Notes under the pieces: generated by a model | The model's database searches: none | Seen by the model: the letters and a program-made list of their open reading frames with translations, nothing else | Told to the model about the DNA's origin: nothing | Program-made: the position numbers and the translations under genes | In this document: in pieces, positions 1 to 5,962 of the stretch | Position numbering within the stretch: position 1 is the stretch's first letter | How the letters are laid out: the number at the start of each line of letters is the position of its first letter | DNA from: a bacterium UBP18_UBA7526 | GTDB taxonomy: Bacteria > UBP18 > UBA7526 | Assembly: GCA_002478245.1 (NCBI GenBank) | Contig: DLMW01000048.1 | Span: 23,357-29,427, forward strand | Length of the DNA: 6,071 nt | Direction: 5' to 3'

Positions 1-932
1 GTAAACCACTACTAGAAGCCGGCTTCCTTGAATGGGAGGGGAAGAAGGTCTCTCACCACCTCTATACCCATGTCCAGGAACTGAGTGCCCATATTGGGAC
101 GAGATGCATTGCTACCCCAGGGAACTTAAAGAAGACTGAGGAGTATATCAAAAAGACCTTCCAGTCCCTGGGGCTTTCCTGGATAGAGCAGGAGTGTCGC
201 TATGGGGATCTGGTCTCATCCAATATCATCGTCCCTATCAGGTTCGCTCCTTCTCCTACCAAAAGCTACATCATCTGTGCCCATTATGACACGGTCTCTA
301 CCACCCCGGGCGCTGACGATAATGGGAGTGCGGTGGCCGTCCTCCTTGAGCTAGGGAGGTTCCTTGAGCAATGGAGAGAAGAGAAGCTAAATCTAGAGGT
401 TAAGCTCATCGCCTTTACCTTGGAGGAACCTCCCGTATTTTATACCGGAAGACAGGGGAGCAGGGTATATGCCCGCAGGGCCCGGAAAGAACGGGAGAGG
501 ATCGATGGGGTACTCTGCCTGGAGATGGTGGGTTACTTTAGGGATGAGGAGGGGAGTCAGGGCTACCCCCTCCCCTTTATCTTTAGGAGATTCCCTAAGA
601 AGGGAGACTTTGTAGCTGTGGTGGGCAACTGGGGATCTAGGGAGCTTACCCACTCCATAGTGGCGGCCTTCAGAAAGAATCCAAATCTCCCGGTGGAATA
701 CTTCAACATCATGGGGAAGGGATGGATGATGCCACCCTTGCGCTTCAGCGACCATGCCTCCTTCTGGGATTATGGGTATAAGGCGGTCATGATTACCGAC
801 ACCGCCTTCTATAGAAATCCCCACTATCATTCCCCGGGGGATAGGATGGAAACCCTCAATTTTCCGGTGATGGCAGAGGTGGTTAGAAGTCTTCTCTTCT
901 TCCTTTCTCAAGAAGGGCGGGAGAAAGAATAA
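1..932 (+). CDS. M28-family zinc metallopeptidase (5' end outside the window)
   Basis: This is probably a co-catalytic zinc aminopeptidase or related M28 hydrolase. The frame is open from base 3 to the TAA at 930-932, giving 309 visible residues with no in-frame ATG near the beginning, so the start lies upstream of the window. The first ~60 residues match the family entry region (HVQELSAHIGTR, then TPGNLKKTEEYIKK). Metal-site motifs follow in the usual order: AHYDT (His codon at 282), GADDNGSAV (Asp pair at 315-320), FTLEEP (Glu pair at 423-428), LEMVGYF, and near the end NPHYHSPGDRMETLNF with the last His ligand. The position that is Asp in classical members (the D of a DMxG/N motif) is Glu here, as I recall for a subset of the family. 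An internal GTG at 333 would remove the first His ligand and is not a credible start. Substrate and location cannot be told without the N-terminus. The family call is secure. Confidence 0.9.
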   Translation, partial: KPLLEAGFLEWEGKKVSHHLYTHVQELSAHIGTRCIATPGNLKKTEEYIKKTFQSLGLSWIEQECRYGDLVSSNIIVPIRFAPSPTKSYIICAHYDTVSTTPGADDNGSAVAVLLELGRFLEQWREEKLNLEVKLIAFTLEEPPVFYTGRQGSRVYARRARKERERIDGVLCLEMVGYFRDEEGSQGYPLPFIFRRFPKKGDFVAVVGNWGSRELTHSIVAAFRKNPNLPVEYFNIMGKGWMMPPLRFSDHASFWDYGYKAVMITDTAFYRNPHYHSPGDRMETLNFPVMAEVVRSLLFFLSQEGREKE

Positions 933-947
933 ACTAAGGAGGGAGTC

Positions 948-1319
948 ATGACAGATAAGGAGAAGCGTTTTGAGGAAGAGATAGCGGAGCTAAAAGAAGA
1001 GCTGGGAGACTTTCTGAAGGAGAGGAAACGTGTTCGGACGATTGTAGAAAAAGTCAGTGGGGTTCCCGTAATGCGCCAGAAGGCCTTTGGCTTTCTCCTC
1101 TTCATTCTGGTCCTGGGGTGTTTGATAATCTCCTTACTCACCGGAGGAGTGGCCAGACTGGCCATGATTGAGGTAGCCATTGCCATCGTCTCCTTGAAGC
1201 TCATCTATATGATGAATTGTCATGCCCAGGTAAATCATTTTAATCTCTGGATACTAACCTCCATTGAGTGGCGGCTCAATGAGATCATCAAGGAATTACG
1301 TCAGAAGGAGAGAAGGTAA
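948..1319 (+). CDS. Small two-helix membrane protein with N-terminal coiled coil
   Basis: I do not recognise this 123-residue protein. Residues 1-35 are highly charged, rich in Glu, Lys and Arg, and heptad-like (EEEIAELKEELGDFLKERK), which suggests a cytoplasmic coiled coil. Two hydrophobic segments follow at about 46-66 and 70-90, separated by a short TGGVAR turn, so both ends would face the same side of the membrane. The C-terminal 30 residues form an amphipathic charged helix (EWRLNEIIKELRQKERR). The ATG is set by a strong SD (AAGGAGGG at 936-943), 15 bases after the M28 peptidase stop, so the two genes are probably co-transcribed. There are no catalytic motifs. A scaffold or membrane-sensor role is only a guess. 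Confidence 0.8.
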   Translation: MTDKEKRFEEEIAELKEELGDFLKERKRVRTIVEKVSGVPVMRQKAFGFLLFILVLGCLIISLLTGGVARLAMIEVAIAIVSLKLIYMMNCHAQVNHFNLWILTSIEWRLNEIIKELRQKERR

Positions 1320-1351
1320 GCAGAGTAATCTCCGTCTAGGGGAGGTAAAAA

Positions 1352-1642
1352 ATGCATATCTGGCTTGATGCCGTAGTCAAACTAGGAAAGAGCGCTGAGG
1401 AGATAAGGAGAAAGAGGGAGGAGTGGATTAGTCAGGGGAAAGATAAACTTCTCCTTGGAAGATGTAAATCCGCCCAGAGGTTTGGGATAATTGGTGCAGT
1501 TCCCCAGAGGGTATTCTGGCTGATAGAGACTGAGGATGAGGGTGCCCCCAGACTAATCTCAGAGCATTTTGGCGATGTCTGGGAGATCAAGGCCTATAAG
1601 GTCAATCCCCAGTCCATTGGTGAGGTATTGAAGGAAACTTAG
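1352..1642 (+). CDS. Hypothetical protein, weakly DUF3303-like
   Basis: This is a 96-residue soluble protein with no signal peptide or membrane helix. It has an N-terminal helix (SAEEIRRKREEWISQGKDK), then alternating strand-like stretches (FGIIGAVPQRVFWLIETED), and ends in WEIKAYKVNPQSIGEVL. The order of a helix, a strand ending in IET/VEA-like residues followed by ED, an ISEHFGDVWEI segment, and a final V-x-P loosely resembles the small ferredoxin-like DUF3303 or GYD-type proteins. That is a pattern impression, not a proven match. The start follows a good SD (GGAGG at 1341-1345, 6-base spacer). The stop TAG overlaps the SD of the next gene, sixA, so the two are very probably translated from one message. 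Function is unknown. Confidence 0.75.
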   Translation: MHIWLDAVVKLGKSAEEIRRKREEWISQGKDKLLLGRCKSAQRFGIIGAVPQRVFWLIETEDEGAPRLISEHFGDVWEIKAYKVNPQSIGEVLKET

Positions 1643-1647
1643 GAGGT
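1641..1647 (+). promoter_or_regulatory. SD of the sixA-like gene, overlapping the upstream stop
   Basis: AGGAGGT begins inside the TAG stop (1640-1642) of the preceding gene and lies 4 bases before the ATG at 1652. It fixes the phosphatase start and shows how tightly the genes are packed. Confidence 0.8.
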
Positions 1648-1651
1648 AAGA

Positions 1652-2104
1652 ATGAAGCTCTATCTCGTTCAGCATGGGGAGGCCACTTCGGAGGAGGTCG
1701 ATCCCAATCGGCCCCTTACCGAAAAGGGCAGAAAAGACGTCTCCCGCATGGCTGATTTCTTGAAGGAGAGAGGGATAAGAGTAGCTACTACCTGGCATAG
1801 TGAGAAATTGCGCGCCATCCAGACCGCTCAGATCCTGGGAGAAATGATCTCTACCGAGATAGTGAAAAAGGAGGGCCTGGCTCCCAATGATCCGGTAGCT
1901 AGATGGTTAGAGGAACTTAACAGCCGGGTTGAAGATATTATGATTGTGGGCCATCTACCTTTCTTACAGAAGTTAGCCTCCCTCCTCTTAGTGGGGGATG
2001 AATCCTTCCCAATAATCGCTTTTAGGCCTGGGGGAGTGGTCTGCCTGGAGCGAGAAGAGAGAAAGTGGGCGACAGTCTTTCTGGTGCCCCCAGAATTGGT
2101 ATGA
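1652..2104 (+). CDS. sixA: SixA-type phosphohistidine phosphatase
   Basis: This is a short (150 aa) histidine phosphatase-superfamily protein. SixA members remove phosphate from phosphohistidine in phosphotransfer proteins in the cytoplasm. Visible marks are the N-terminal catalytic motif LVQHGEA (His8), PLTEKGRKDVSRMADFL, the S50-x3-R54-A motif with AIQTAQIL, and the second active-site His in IVGHLPFLQ (His101). Length and motif order fit SixA rather than the longer phosphoglycerate mutases. The usual RHG motif reads QHG. I believe this substitution is found in some SixA homologues, but it removes an Arg that normally binds phosphate. No histidine kinase or phosphotransfer partner is visible nearby, so the target is unknown. 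The TGA stop overlaps the dinB ATG (ATGA at 2101-2104), implying translational coupling. Confidence 0.88.
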   Translation: MKLYLVQHGEATSEEVDPNRPLTEKGRKDVSRMADFLKERGIRVATTWHSEKLRAIQTAQILGEMISTEIVKKEGLAPNDPVARWLEELNSRVEDIMIVGHLPFLQKLASLLLVGDESFPIIAFRPGGVVCLEREERKWATVFLVPPELV

Positions 2105-4560
2105 GTAAGAGAGTTATTGCCCATGTCGATATGGATGCCTTCTTCGCCTCCGTCGAACAGAGGGATAATCCTTCCTATCGGGGAAAGCCAGTGATTGTGG
2201 GGGCAGACCCCAAGAGGGGAAAGGGTCGGGGTGTGGTCTCCAGTCCTTCCTATGAGGCGCGGAGGTTGGGAGTCCATTCCGCCCAGCCCATCTCCCAGGC
2301 CTATAGATGTTGCCCAGAAGGTATCTTCTTACCAGTCAATATGGCCAGATACCAGAAGGTTTCCCAACAGATCTTTGAGATCCTCTCTAGGTTCACGCCA
2401 GAGATTGAACCGGTGAGCATCGATGAGGCCTTCCTGGACATCTCGGGAAGCCTTCGGTTATTCGGGGGACCCCGTAAGATGGCTAGAGAGATTAAATCCG
2501 CCATTAAGCAAGAGACTGGGCTTACTGCTTCATTAGGCCTCGCTCCCAATAAGATGGCGGCCAAGATCGCCTCAGGCCTGAAGAAGCCAGATGGATTGGT
2601 AATAGTCCCCCAAAAGAAATTATTAGATTTCCTCCATCCTTTACCAGTGGAGAAGTTATGGGGAGTGGGAGAGAAGACCCACCAGATCCTTCAGGGGATG
2701 GGCATTGCAACCATCGGTGATTTAGCCCGAAAGGAGCCAGAGGAATTGGTCAAGGTCTTTGGGAAGAACGGCTATTCATTGTGGGAATTGGCCCAAGGGA
2801 TAGATAGAAGGGAAGTAGAGATAATGAGTGAGATAAAGTCTATTGGGAAAGAGGTAACCTTTGAGAGAGATACCAGTGATAAAGAAAGGATAGAGAGGGC
2901 CCTTCTTCACCTCGCAGAGAAGGTTTCCCGATCCTTGCGCCAGGAGAAATTGGAAGGCAGGACCATTACCCTAAAGATCCGCTTCGCAGATTTTACCACC
3001 TTCAAGAGAGCAAAAACGATAGAAGAACCCACCAATTTTACGGACATCATCTATCAGGAAGTCAAGAGACTCTTTAGAAACTTTAAGCTAAAGGGGAAGA
3101 AGGTTCGTCTGGTAGGGGTTAGGGTGTCCAGGCTTGAAAGCCCTAGCCGACAACTGGATCTCTTTAATAGAGAGAGAAAGGAGAAACTATACCAGGCCAT
3201 AGATAAGATAAAGGATAGGTTTGGTGAAGAGGCCATCCATTTAGGTAATAAACCTCCTATGAGGGGCAAAAGGAGGAGATATCTTATGAAGAAGATGGGT
3301 CTTTTTTTCTTGCTGGTGATCATTCTTGTGGGCTACACCTCTAGCGAGGCAAAAGAGAAAAATTCCCTAAGATCAGAAAGAGAGATTAAGTCGATAGGGA
3401 AATTATTAGAGGAGAGTAGGGAGGCCTTGGCCAAGAGGGACGTGGAAAAGGCAAAGGAGAAATGCGATTCCGGGATGGAGTCCCTCTTAGGGTTGAAGAA
3501 GGATTTGGGGAGGGATGAATATGACCACCTCTTGGGAGAGTTTACCCTCTTACGTCTTAAGATAAATCAGAACGATAGATTGGAGGTAGCCAATATTGAG
3601 AGTAGCCTCTTCCCTCTAGTCTGGAACGCGCGGGTGGAGAGGTGGATAGATTATTATACCGTAAATGGTAGAGAATACCTTTCCCGCTCGTTAAAGAGGT
3701 CGGAGAAGTATATCCAGAGGGTAAGGGAGGTCTTTCGCGAAGCATCTCTGCCCGAGGACTTGGCCTATGTGGCCATCGTAGAATCCGGATACTATCCCTT
3801 TGCCCAGTCGCCTAAGAGAGCGGTGGGTCACTGGCAGTTCATTGAGCATACGGGCAGGGTAAGTGGGTTGGAAATAAACTACTGGTATGATGAGAGAAGG
3901 GATCCGGAGAAGTCTGCCCGGGCAGCAGCCAGGAAGTTAAAGAACTTATACCAAGGGTTTGGTTCCTGGGAATTAGCCTTAGCCGCCTATAACTGTGGTG
4001 AGTATAGAGTAGAAAAGGCAATAGAGAAAGCGGGTACCCGAGACTACTGGGTATTGTCCCTACCCCGGGAGACAGAGGATTATGTTCCCAAGATAATGGC
4101 CATTCTCTTCATCGTTAAGGAGCCGGAGGTCTTTGGCTTTGCCTCCGGCCTTGAAGGACAACTTCCCTGGGCAGAAGTAACCATAGAGGGCTGTATGGAC
4201 TTAAGGCTGGTAGCCCAATGCGCGGAATGTAGTCTAGAGGAGATTCAAGGACTCAATCCTGAGTTAAGGCAGTTGTGTACTCCACCTGATAAAGAGAAAT
4301 ACCTGCTAAAATTACCCCCGGATAGAAGAGAAGTATTTTTAGAGAATTTTACTTCCTTGTCGGAAGAAGAAAAATATCTATCAGAGAAAGAGATTGCGAA
4401 AAGAAAGATTATTATTTATACGGTGAAAAGTGGGGATAGTCTCTGGAAGATCTCTCAGAAATTTAGGGTAAGCCTGGGGGAGATAAAGAAGTGGAATAAC
4501 CTAAAATCGGATAGGATCTATCCCAACCAGAGAATTAAGATTCATCCTTATCGATCATAA
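2101..4560 (+). CDS. dinB: DNA polymerase IV (DinB), frame running on into a lytic transglycosylase
   Basis: The first ~382 residues are a complete Y-family translesion polymerase, which copies damaged DNA at stalled forks. The palm has HVDMDAFFASVE (metal ligand Asp10, steric-gate Phe15) and SIDEAFLD (Asp108, Glu109). The thumb has a helix-hairpin-helix (WGVGEKTHQIL, about 187-207), followed by the little finger and a beta-clamp-binding motif QLDLF (351-355). The expected C-terminus is AIDKIKDRFGEEAIHL (to about 3243). No stop occurs there. The frame continues through a basic linker (NKPPMRGKRRRYL) into a secreted transglycosylase, 819 aa in total. I chose ATG 2101, which overlaps the sixA stop as ATGA and gives MSKRVIAHVD. 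A GTG at 2065 in the same frame only adds residues encoded inside sixA. No strong SD precedes 2101, so coupling is likely. Tandem TAATAA (3246-3251) sits one frame off, so the fusion may stem from a one-base indel. Polymerase identity is secure; the fused product is not. Confidence 0.9.
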   Translation: MSKRVIAHVDMDAFFASVEQRDNPSYRGKPVIVGADPKRGKGRGVVSSPSYEARRLGVHSAQPISQAYRCCPEGIFLPVNMARYQKVSQQIFEILSRFTPEIEPVSIDEAFLDISGSLRLFGGPRKMAREIKSAIKQETGLTASLGLAPNKMAAKIASGLKKPDGLVIVPQKKLLDFLHPLPVEKLWGVGEKTHQILQGMGIATIGDLARKEPEELVKVFGKNGYSLWELAQGIDRREVEIMSEIKSIGKEVTFERDTSDKERIERALLHLAEKVSRSLRQEKLEGRTITLKIRFADFTTFKRAKTIEEPTNFTDIIYQEVKRLFRNFKLKGKKVRLVGVRVSRLESPSRQLDLFNRERKEKLYQAIDKIKDRFGEEAIHLGNKPPMRGKRRRYLMKKMGLFFLLVIILVGYTSSEAKEKNSLRSEREIKSIGKLLEESREALAKRDVEKAKEKCDSGMESLLGLKKDLGRDEYDHLLGEFTLLRLKINQNDRLEVANIESSLFPLVWNARVERWIDYYTVNGREYLSRSLKRSEKYIQRVREVFREASLPEDLAYVAIVESGYYPFAQSPKRAVGHWQFIEHTGRVSGLEINYWYDERRDPEKSARAAARKLKNLYQGFGSWELALAAYNCGEYRVEKAIEKAGTRDYWVLSLPRETEDYVPKIMAILFIVKEPEVFGFASGLEGQLPWAEVTIEGCMDLRLVAQCAECSLEEIQGLNPELRQLCTPPDKEKYLLKLPPDRREVFLENFTSLSEEEKYLSEKEIAKRKIIIYTVKSGDSLWKISQKFRVSLGEIKKWNNLKSDRIYPNQRIKIHPYRS
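3253..3276 (+). promoter_or_regulatory. Possible SD-sequestering hairpin before the transglycosylase
   Basis: CCTCCT at 3253-3258 is perfectly complementary to AGGAGG at 3271-3276, with a 12-base loop. The 3' arm is the SD of the ATG at 3286. If it forms, the stem would hide the ribosome site until a ribosome translating dinB opens it. A competing 4-bp pairing, CCTC 3253-3256 with GAGG 3261-3264, also exists. The stem is short and could be chance in purine-rich sequence. Confidence 0.35.
3271..3278 (+). promoter_or_regulatory. Strong internal SD for the lytic transglycosylase
   Basis: AGGAGGAG lies 7 bases upstream of ATG 3286 (9 bases measured from the end of the AGGAGG core). It sits inside the long dinB frame, exactly before a signal-peptide-encoding ATG. 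This argues that the transglycosylase is, or recently was, translated independently. Confidence 0.75.
3286..4560 (+). CDS. MltD-like lytic transglycosylase with LysM, internal start
   Basis: This 424-residue exported wall enzyme would cleave peptidoglycan glycan strands, forming anhydromuramic ends. Residues 1-22 are a Sec signal (MKKM, hydrophobic core LFFLLVIILV, then SSEA). No lipobox Cys is present, unlike lipoprotein MltD. A charged helical region follows (about 28-100). The SLT domain spans about 140-280: ESGYYPFAQSP with catalytic Glu166, GHWQF (usually GLWQF), AAYNCGEYRVEKAI, and LPRETEDYVPKI. Residues about 296-345 look like a degenerate LysM-type module (LNPELRQ, TPP, YLLKLP). A clear LysM lies at 378-420 (YTVKSGDSLWKIS, WNNLKSDRIYPNQRIKI), which would bind peptidoglycan. 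The frame is the same as dinB upstream, with no stop between them. I list it separately because ATG 3286 has its own SD and signal peptide. Which product is made, independent or fused, cannot be decided here. The gene ends in TAA overlapping the next SD. Confidence 0.85.
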   Translation: MKKMGLFFLLVIILVGYTSSEAKEKNSLRSEREIKSIGKLLEESREALAKRDVEKAKEKCDSGMESLLGLKKDLGRDEYDHLLGEFTLLRLKINQNDRLEVANIESSLFPLVWNARVERWIDYYTVNGREYLSRSLKRSEKYIQRVREVFREASLPEDLAYVAIVESGYYPFAQSPKRAVGHWQFIEHTGRVSGLEINYWYDERRDPEKSARAAARKLKNLYQGFGSWELALAAYNCGEYRVEKAIEKAGTRDYWVLSLPRETEDYVPKIMAILFIVKEPEVFGFASGLEGQLPWAEVTIEGCMDLRLVAQCAECSLEEIQGLNPELRQLCTPPDKEKYLLKLPPDRREVFLENFTSLSEEEKYLSEKEIAKRKIIIYTVKSGDSLWKISQKFRVSLGEIKKWNNLKSDRIYPNQRIKIHPYRS

Positions 4561-4567
4561 GGAGGGG
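4559..4567 (+). promoter_or_regulatory. SD that decides the TTG start at 4572
   Basis: AAGGAGGGG begins within the TAA stop of the transglycosylase and ends 4 bases before TTG 4572 (6 bases from the GGAGG core). No ATG or GTG in the same frame lies near it, so the TTG is the best start for the 65-residue gene. Confidence 0.7.
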
Positions 4568-4571
4568 TGAT

Positions 4572-4769
4572 TTGAAGAAGAAGGATATTTCCAGGATTTA
4601 TAACTATTGGGACCGGTGGTGGGAGCGTTGTTCTCTTACTAGCAGATGCTTTCTCTACGCCAAGGGGATTGATTTAGAGAACCTGCCAGAGGCGGACCGA
4701 TTGCGTAGAATGATTGATAAGGAATTCCCGGGGCATCGCACCTTCAAGCGAGCGGGCTTCGATGTGTAA
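4572..4769 (+). CDS. Small Trp/Arg-rich hypothetical protein, TTG start
   Basis: This is a 65-residue protein of unknown function. The N-terminal half is aromatic and basic (ISRIYNYWDRWWERCSLTSRCFLYAKG), with three Trp between residues 13 and 17 and two Cys at 20 and 26. The C-terminal half is charged and helical (PEADRLRRMIDKEFPGHRTFKRAGFDV). The W-x-E-R-C-x5-C pattern recalls uncharacterised bacterial proteins with a longer WCERCPxTxRC-type Cys motif, from memory only. Here one expected Cys is Trp, so a metal site from this chain alone is doubtful. There is no signal peptide or membrane helix. A good SD sits in the upstream stop, and the stop codon overlaps the SD of the next small gene. 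The tight packing supports a real gene. Confidence 0.65.
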   Translation: MKKKDISRIYNYWDRWWERCSLTSRCFLYAKGIDLENLPEADRLRRMIDKEFPGHRTFKRAGFDV

Positions 4770-4773
4770 GGAG
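4768..4773 (+). promoter_or_regulatory. SD for the 49-residue GTG-start gene
   Basis: AAGGAG overlaps the TAA stop (4767-4769) of the 65-residue gene and lies 7 bases before GTG 4781. This near-ideal spacing is the main support for the short downstream gene. Confidence 0.65.
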
Positions 4774-4780
4774 AATAAGA

Positions 4781-4930
4781 GTGGAGAGAAAGTCTGTTAT
4801 TCCCAAGGTAGCGAAAGAGGTCTTGAAGAAAATAAAGAAACGCCAGGACCCTGACCTACCTGAATTCCAGCCTCCCTCAAGAGGAAAGGCACGTTCTTTT
4901 AGAGAAGTAATCAGGGGCCGGGAGAAGTAA
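4781..4930 (+). CDS. 49-residue basic small protein, GTG start
   Basis: A short open frame starts at GTG 4781 and ends at TAA 4928-4930. It reads MERKSVIPKVAKEVLKKIKK, then RQDPDLPEFQPPSRGKARSF and REVIRGREK. It is strongly basic, with a helical Lys-rich first half, a Pro-rich middle (DPDLPEFQPPSRG) and an Arg-rich end. There is no signal peptide or membrane helix. Evidence that it is real: an AAGGAG SD at 4768-4773 with a 7-base spacer, and placement that fills the only larger gap between the 65-residue gene and the GGQ gene. The charge suggests contact with nucleic acid or the ribosome, and the GGQ protein follows 25 bases later, but that function is a guess. I do not recognise a family. 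Confidence 0.6.
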   Translation: MERKSVIPKVAKEVLKKIKKRQDPDLPEFQPPSRGKARSFREVIRGREK

Positions 4931-4955
4931 GAGCGAATCATAAGAAGGCTGCGGG

Positions 4956-5303
4956 ATGAAGTTTCATACTGATTTAAGAAACCTGAAAAGAGAGACTAAG
5001 GTCTATTTCTATCGCGGCCGGGGACCGGGAGGGCAGAGGAGGGATAAGAAAAAGACCTGCGTAAGACTTTATCATATACCATCAGGAGTCACGGTCACGG
5101 CTGCTGAGCATCGCTATCAGGCGAGGAATAAGGAACTGGCCTTTGAGAGACTACAGAAAAGACTAATCGAACTCAGCAAGAGAAGAAAACCGCGCATTCC
5201 TACTAAGATACCCTGGGTAGAAAAGGAAAAGATCCTCAAAGAAAGGAGGTTGCTTTCTGAGAAGAAGAGGCTGCGAAAGAAGGTAGAGGTTCCCTTAGAA
5301 TGA
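4956..5303 (+). CDS. Stand-alone GGQ release-factor-like protein (ArfB-like)
   Basis: This is a 115-residue class-I release-factor catalytic domain without codon-recognition domains. Proteins of this type hydrolyse peptidyl-tRNA on ribosomes, and ArfB (YaeJ) rescues ribosomes stalled without a stop codon. The signature is RGRGPGGQRRDKKKTCVRL, with GGQ at residues 25-27, followed by a strand pair (IPSGVTVTAAEHRYQARNKE) and a helix (LAFERLQKRLIEL). The C-terminus is a long basic tail with PRIPTKIP, LLSEKKRLRKK, like the ArfB tail that enters the empty mRNA channel. The usual V-N-K after GGQ reads R-D-K, so it is divergent and could belong to another GGQ branch. Start ATG 4956 has a weak SD (AAGG at 4945-4948). 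The stop overlaps the hydrolase ATG (ATGA, 5300-5303), so the two are probably coupled. The GGQ domain is certain; the ArfB role is likely but unproven. Confidence 0.85.
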   Translation: MKFHTDLRNLKRETKVYFYRGRGPGGQRRDKKKTCVRLYHIPSGVTVTAAEHRYQARNKELAFERLQKRLIELSKRRKPRIPTKIPWVEKEKILKERRLLSEKKRLRKKVEVPLE

Positions 5304-5962
5304 GAAGAGAGTTAAAGGTCTATCCCAACATCAAGCGGAATATCATTCTCATCCATGGGATACGGACTCATAACCGGGTATTCGAGGAAATGCGGGACCG
5401 TTTGATAAAGGATAAGGAAATCGGCCAAGAGAAGTATCATGGTCAGGCAGTTAACTGGGTAACCACCATAAATTATGGCTATCTCCTAGCCACTCTCTGC
5501 TGGACCCGTTTCATGAAGAATTTAGTAAGTGACTATATCGCTGCCCGATTGGCCATCTCTACCTACAAGTATCCCGAGGCGCGCAAGATAGTCTTTGCCC
5601 ACAGTTACGGCTCCTATGCCCTGGCTCAGGCCTTACTCACTCAGAGGGAGAATTTTATGGTCGATGATCTTGTTTTATTGGGCAGCGTTGTAGACCAGCA
5701 CTTTCCCTGGAATAACATTATTGAAGAAGGATATGTCAAGAACGTCTTCTGCTATCTGGGAGGAAGGGAATGGGTACAGTTCTTTGCCTATTATCTTGCC
5801 GGGATGGGTCGCTCTGGCAAGTACGGCTTCCACGAGGTGGCACAGGGGAAGGTGCGTAATATCATGCGCAAGACCTGGGGCCATAGTGAATTCCTAAAAG
5901 GCTATGAGGATTTTAAGAACATCATCCGGGAAAGATACGACCGGATACCCTTAAGCGATTAA
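5300..5962 (+). CDS. Alpha/beta hydrolase of unknown substrate
   Basis: This is a 220-residue alpha/beta-hydrolase-fold protein. The oxyanion-loop motif is ILIHGIRTHN (residues 16-25). The nucleophile elbow is AHSYGSYALAQAL with Ser102 in H-S-Y-G, where the first position of the usual G-x-S-x-G is Ala. A likely acid is Asp132 (LLGSVVDQ), and the likely catalytic His is His195 (TWGHSEF). A distinctive stretch, FFAYYLAGMGRSGKYGF (161-177), lies between acid and His. There is no signal peptide, so it should be cytoplasmic, though aromatic patches (NYGYLLATLCWTRF) could touch membrane. Esterase, lipase or peptidase activity cannot be told apart. The ATG overlaps the stop of the GGQ gene, implying translational coupling, and no strong SD is seen. 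The TAA stop merges into an AAAGGAG SD for the next gene. Confidence 0.82.
   Translation: MRRELKVYPNIKRNIILIHGIRTHNRVFEEMRDRLIKDKEIGQEKYHGQAVNWVTTINYGYLLATLCWTRFMKNLVSDYIAARLAISTYKYPEARKIVFAHSYGSYALAQALLTQRENFMVDDLVLLGSVVDQHFPWNNIIEEGYVKNVFCYLGGREWVQFFAYYLAGMGRSGKYGFHEVAQGKVRNIMRKTWGHSEFLKGYEDFKNIIRERYDRIPLSD

Noticed and set aside
393..911. 172-residue open frame on the minus strand across the M28 peptidase
   Set aside because: It lies wholly opposite a gene with clear catalytic motifs, has no SD, and its product is rich in His, Pro and Gly like an antisense shadow.
2065..2100. Upstream GTG start for dinB adding 12 residues
   Set aside because: The extension lies inside sixA, and Pol IV proteins begin a few residues before the HVDMD motif, which fits ATG 2101 and the ATGA overlap.
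1828..2277. 149-residue minus-strand frame spanning the sixA-dinB junction
   Set aside because: It is antisense to conserved motifs of both genes, and its composition (Ser, Pro, Arg) is typical of a reverse-complement frame.
4744..4941. 65-residue minus-strand frame over the small-gene region
   Set aside because: The plus strand here holds a 49-residue frame with an ideal SD, and the minus frame lacks a comparable start signal.
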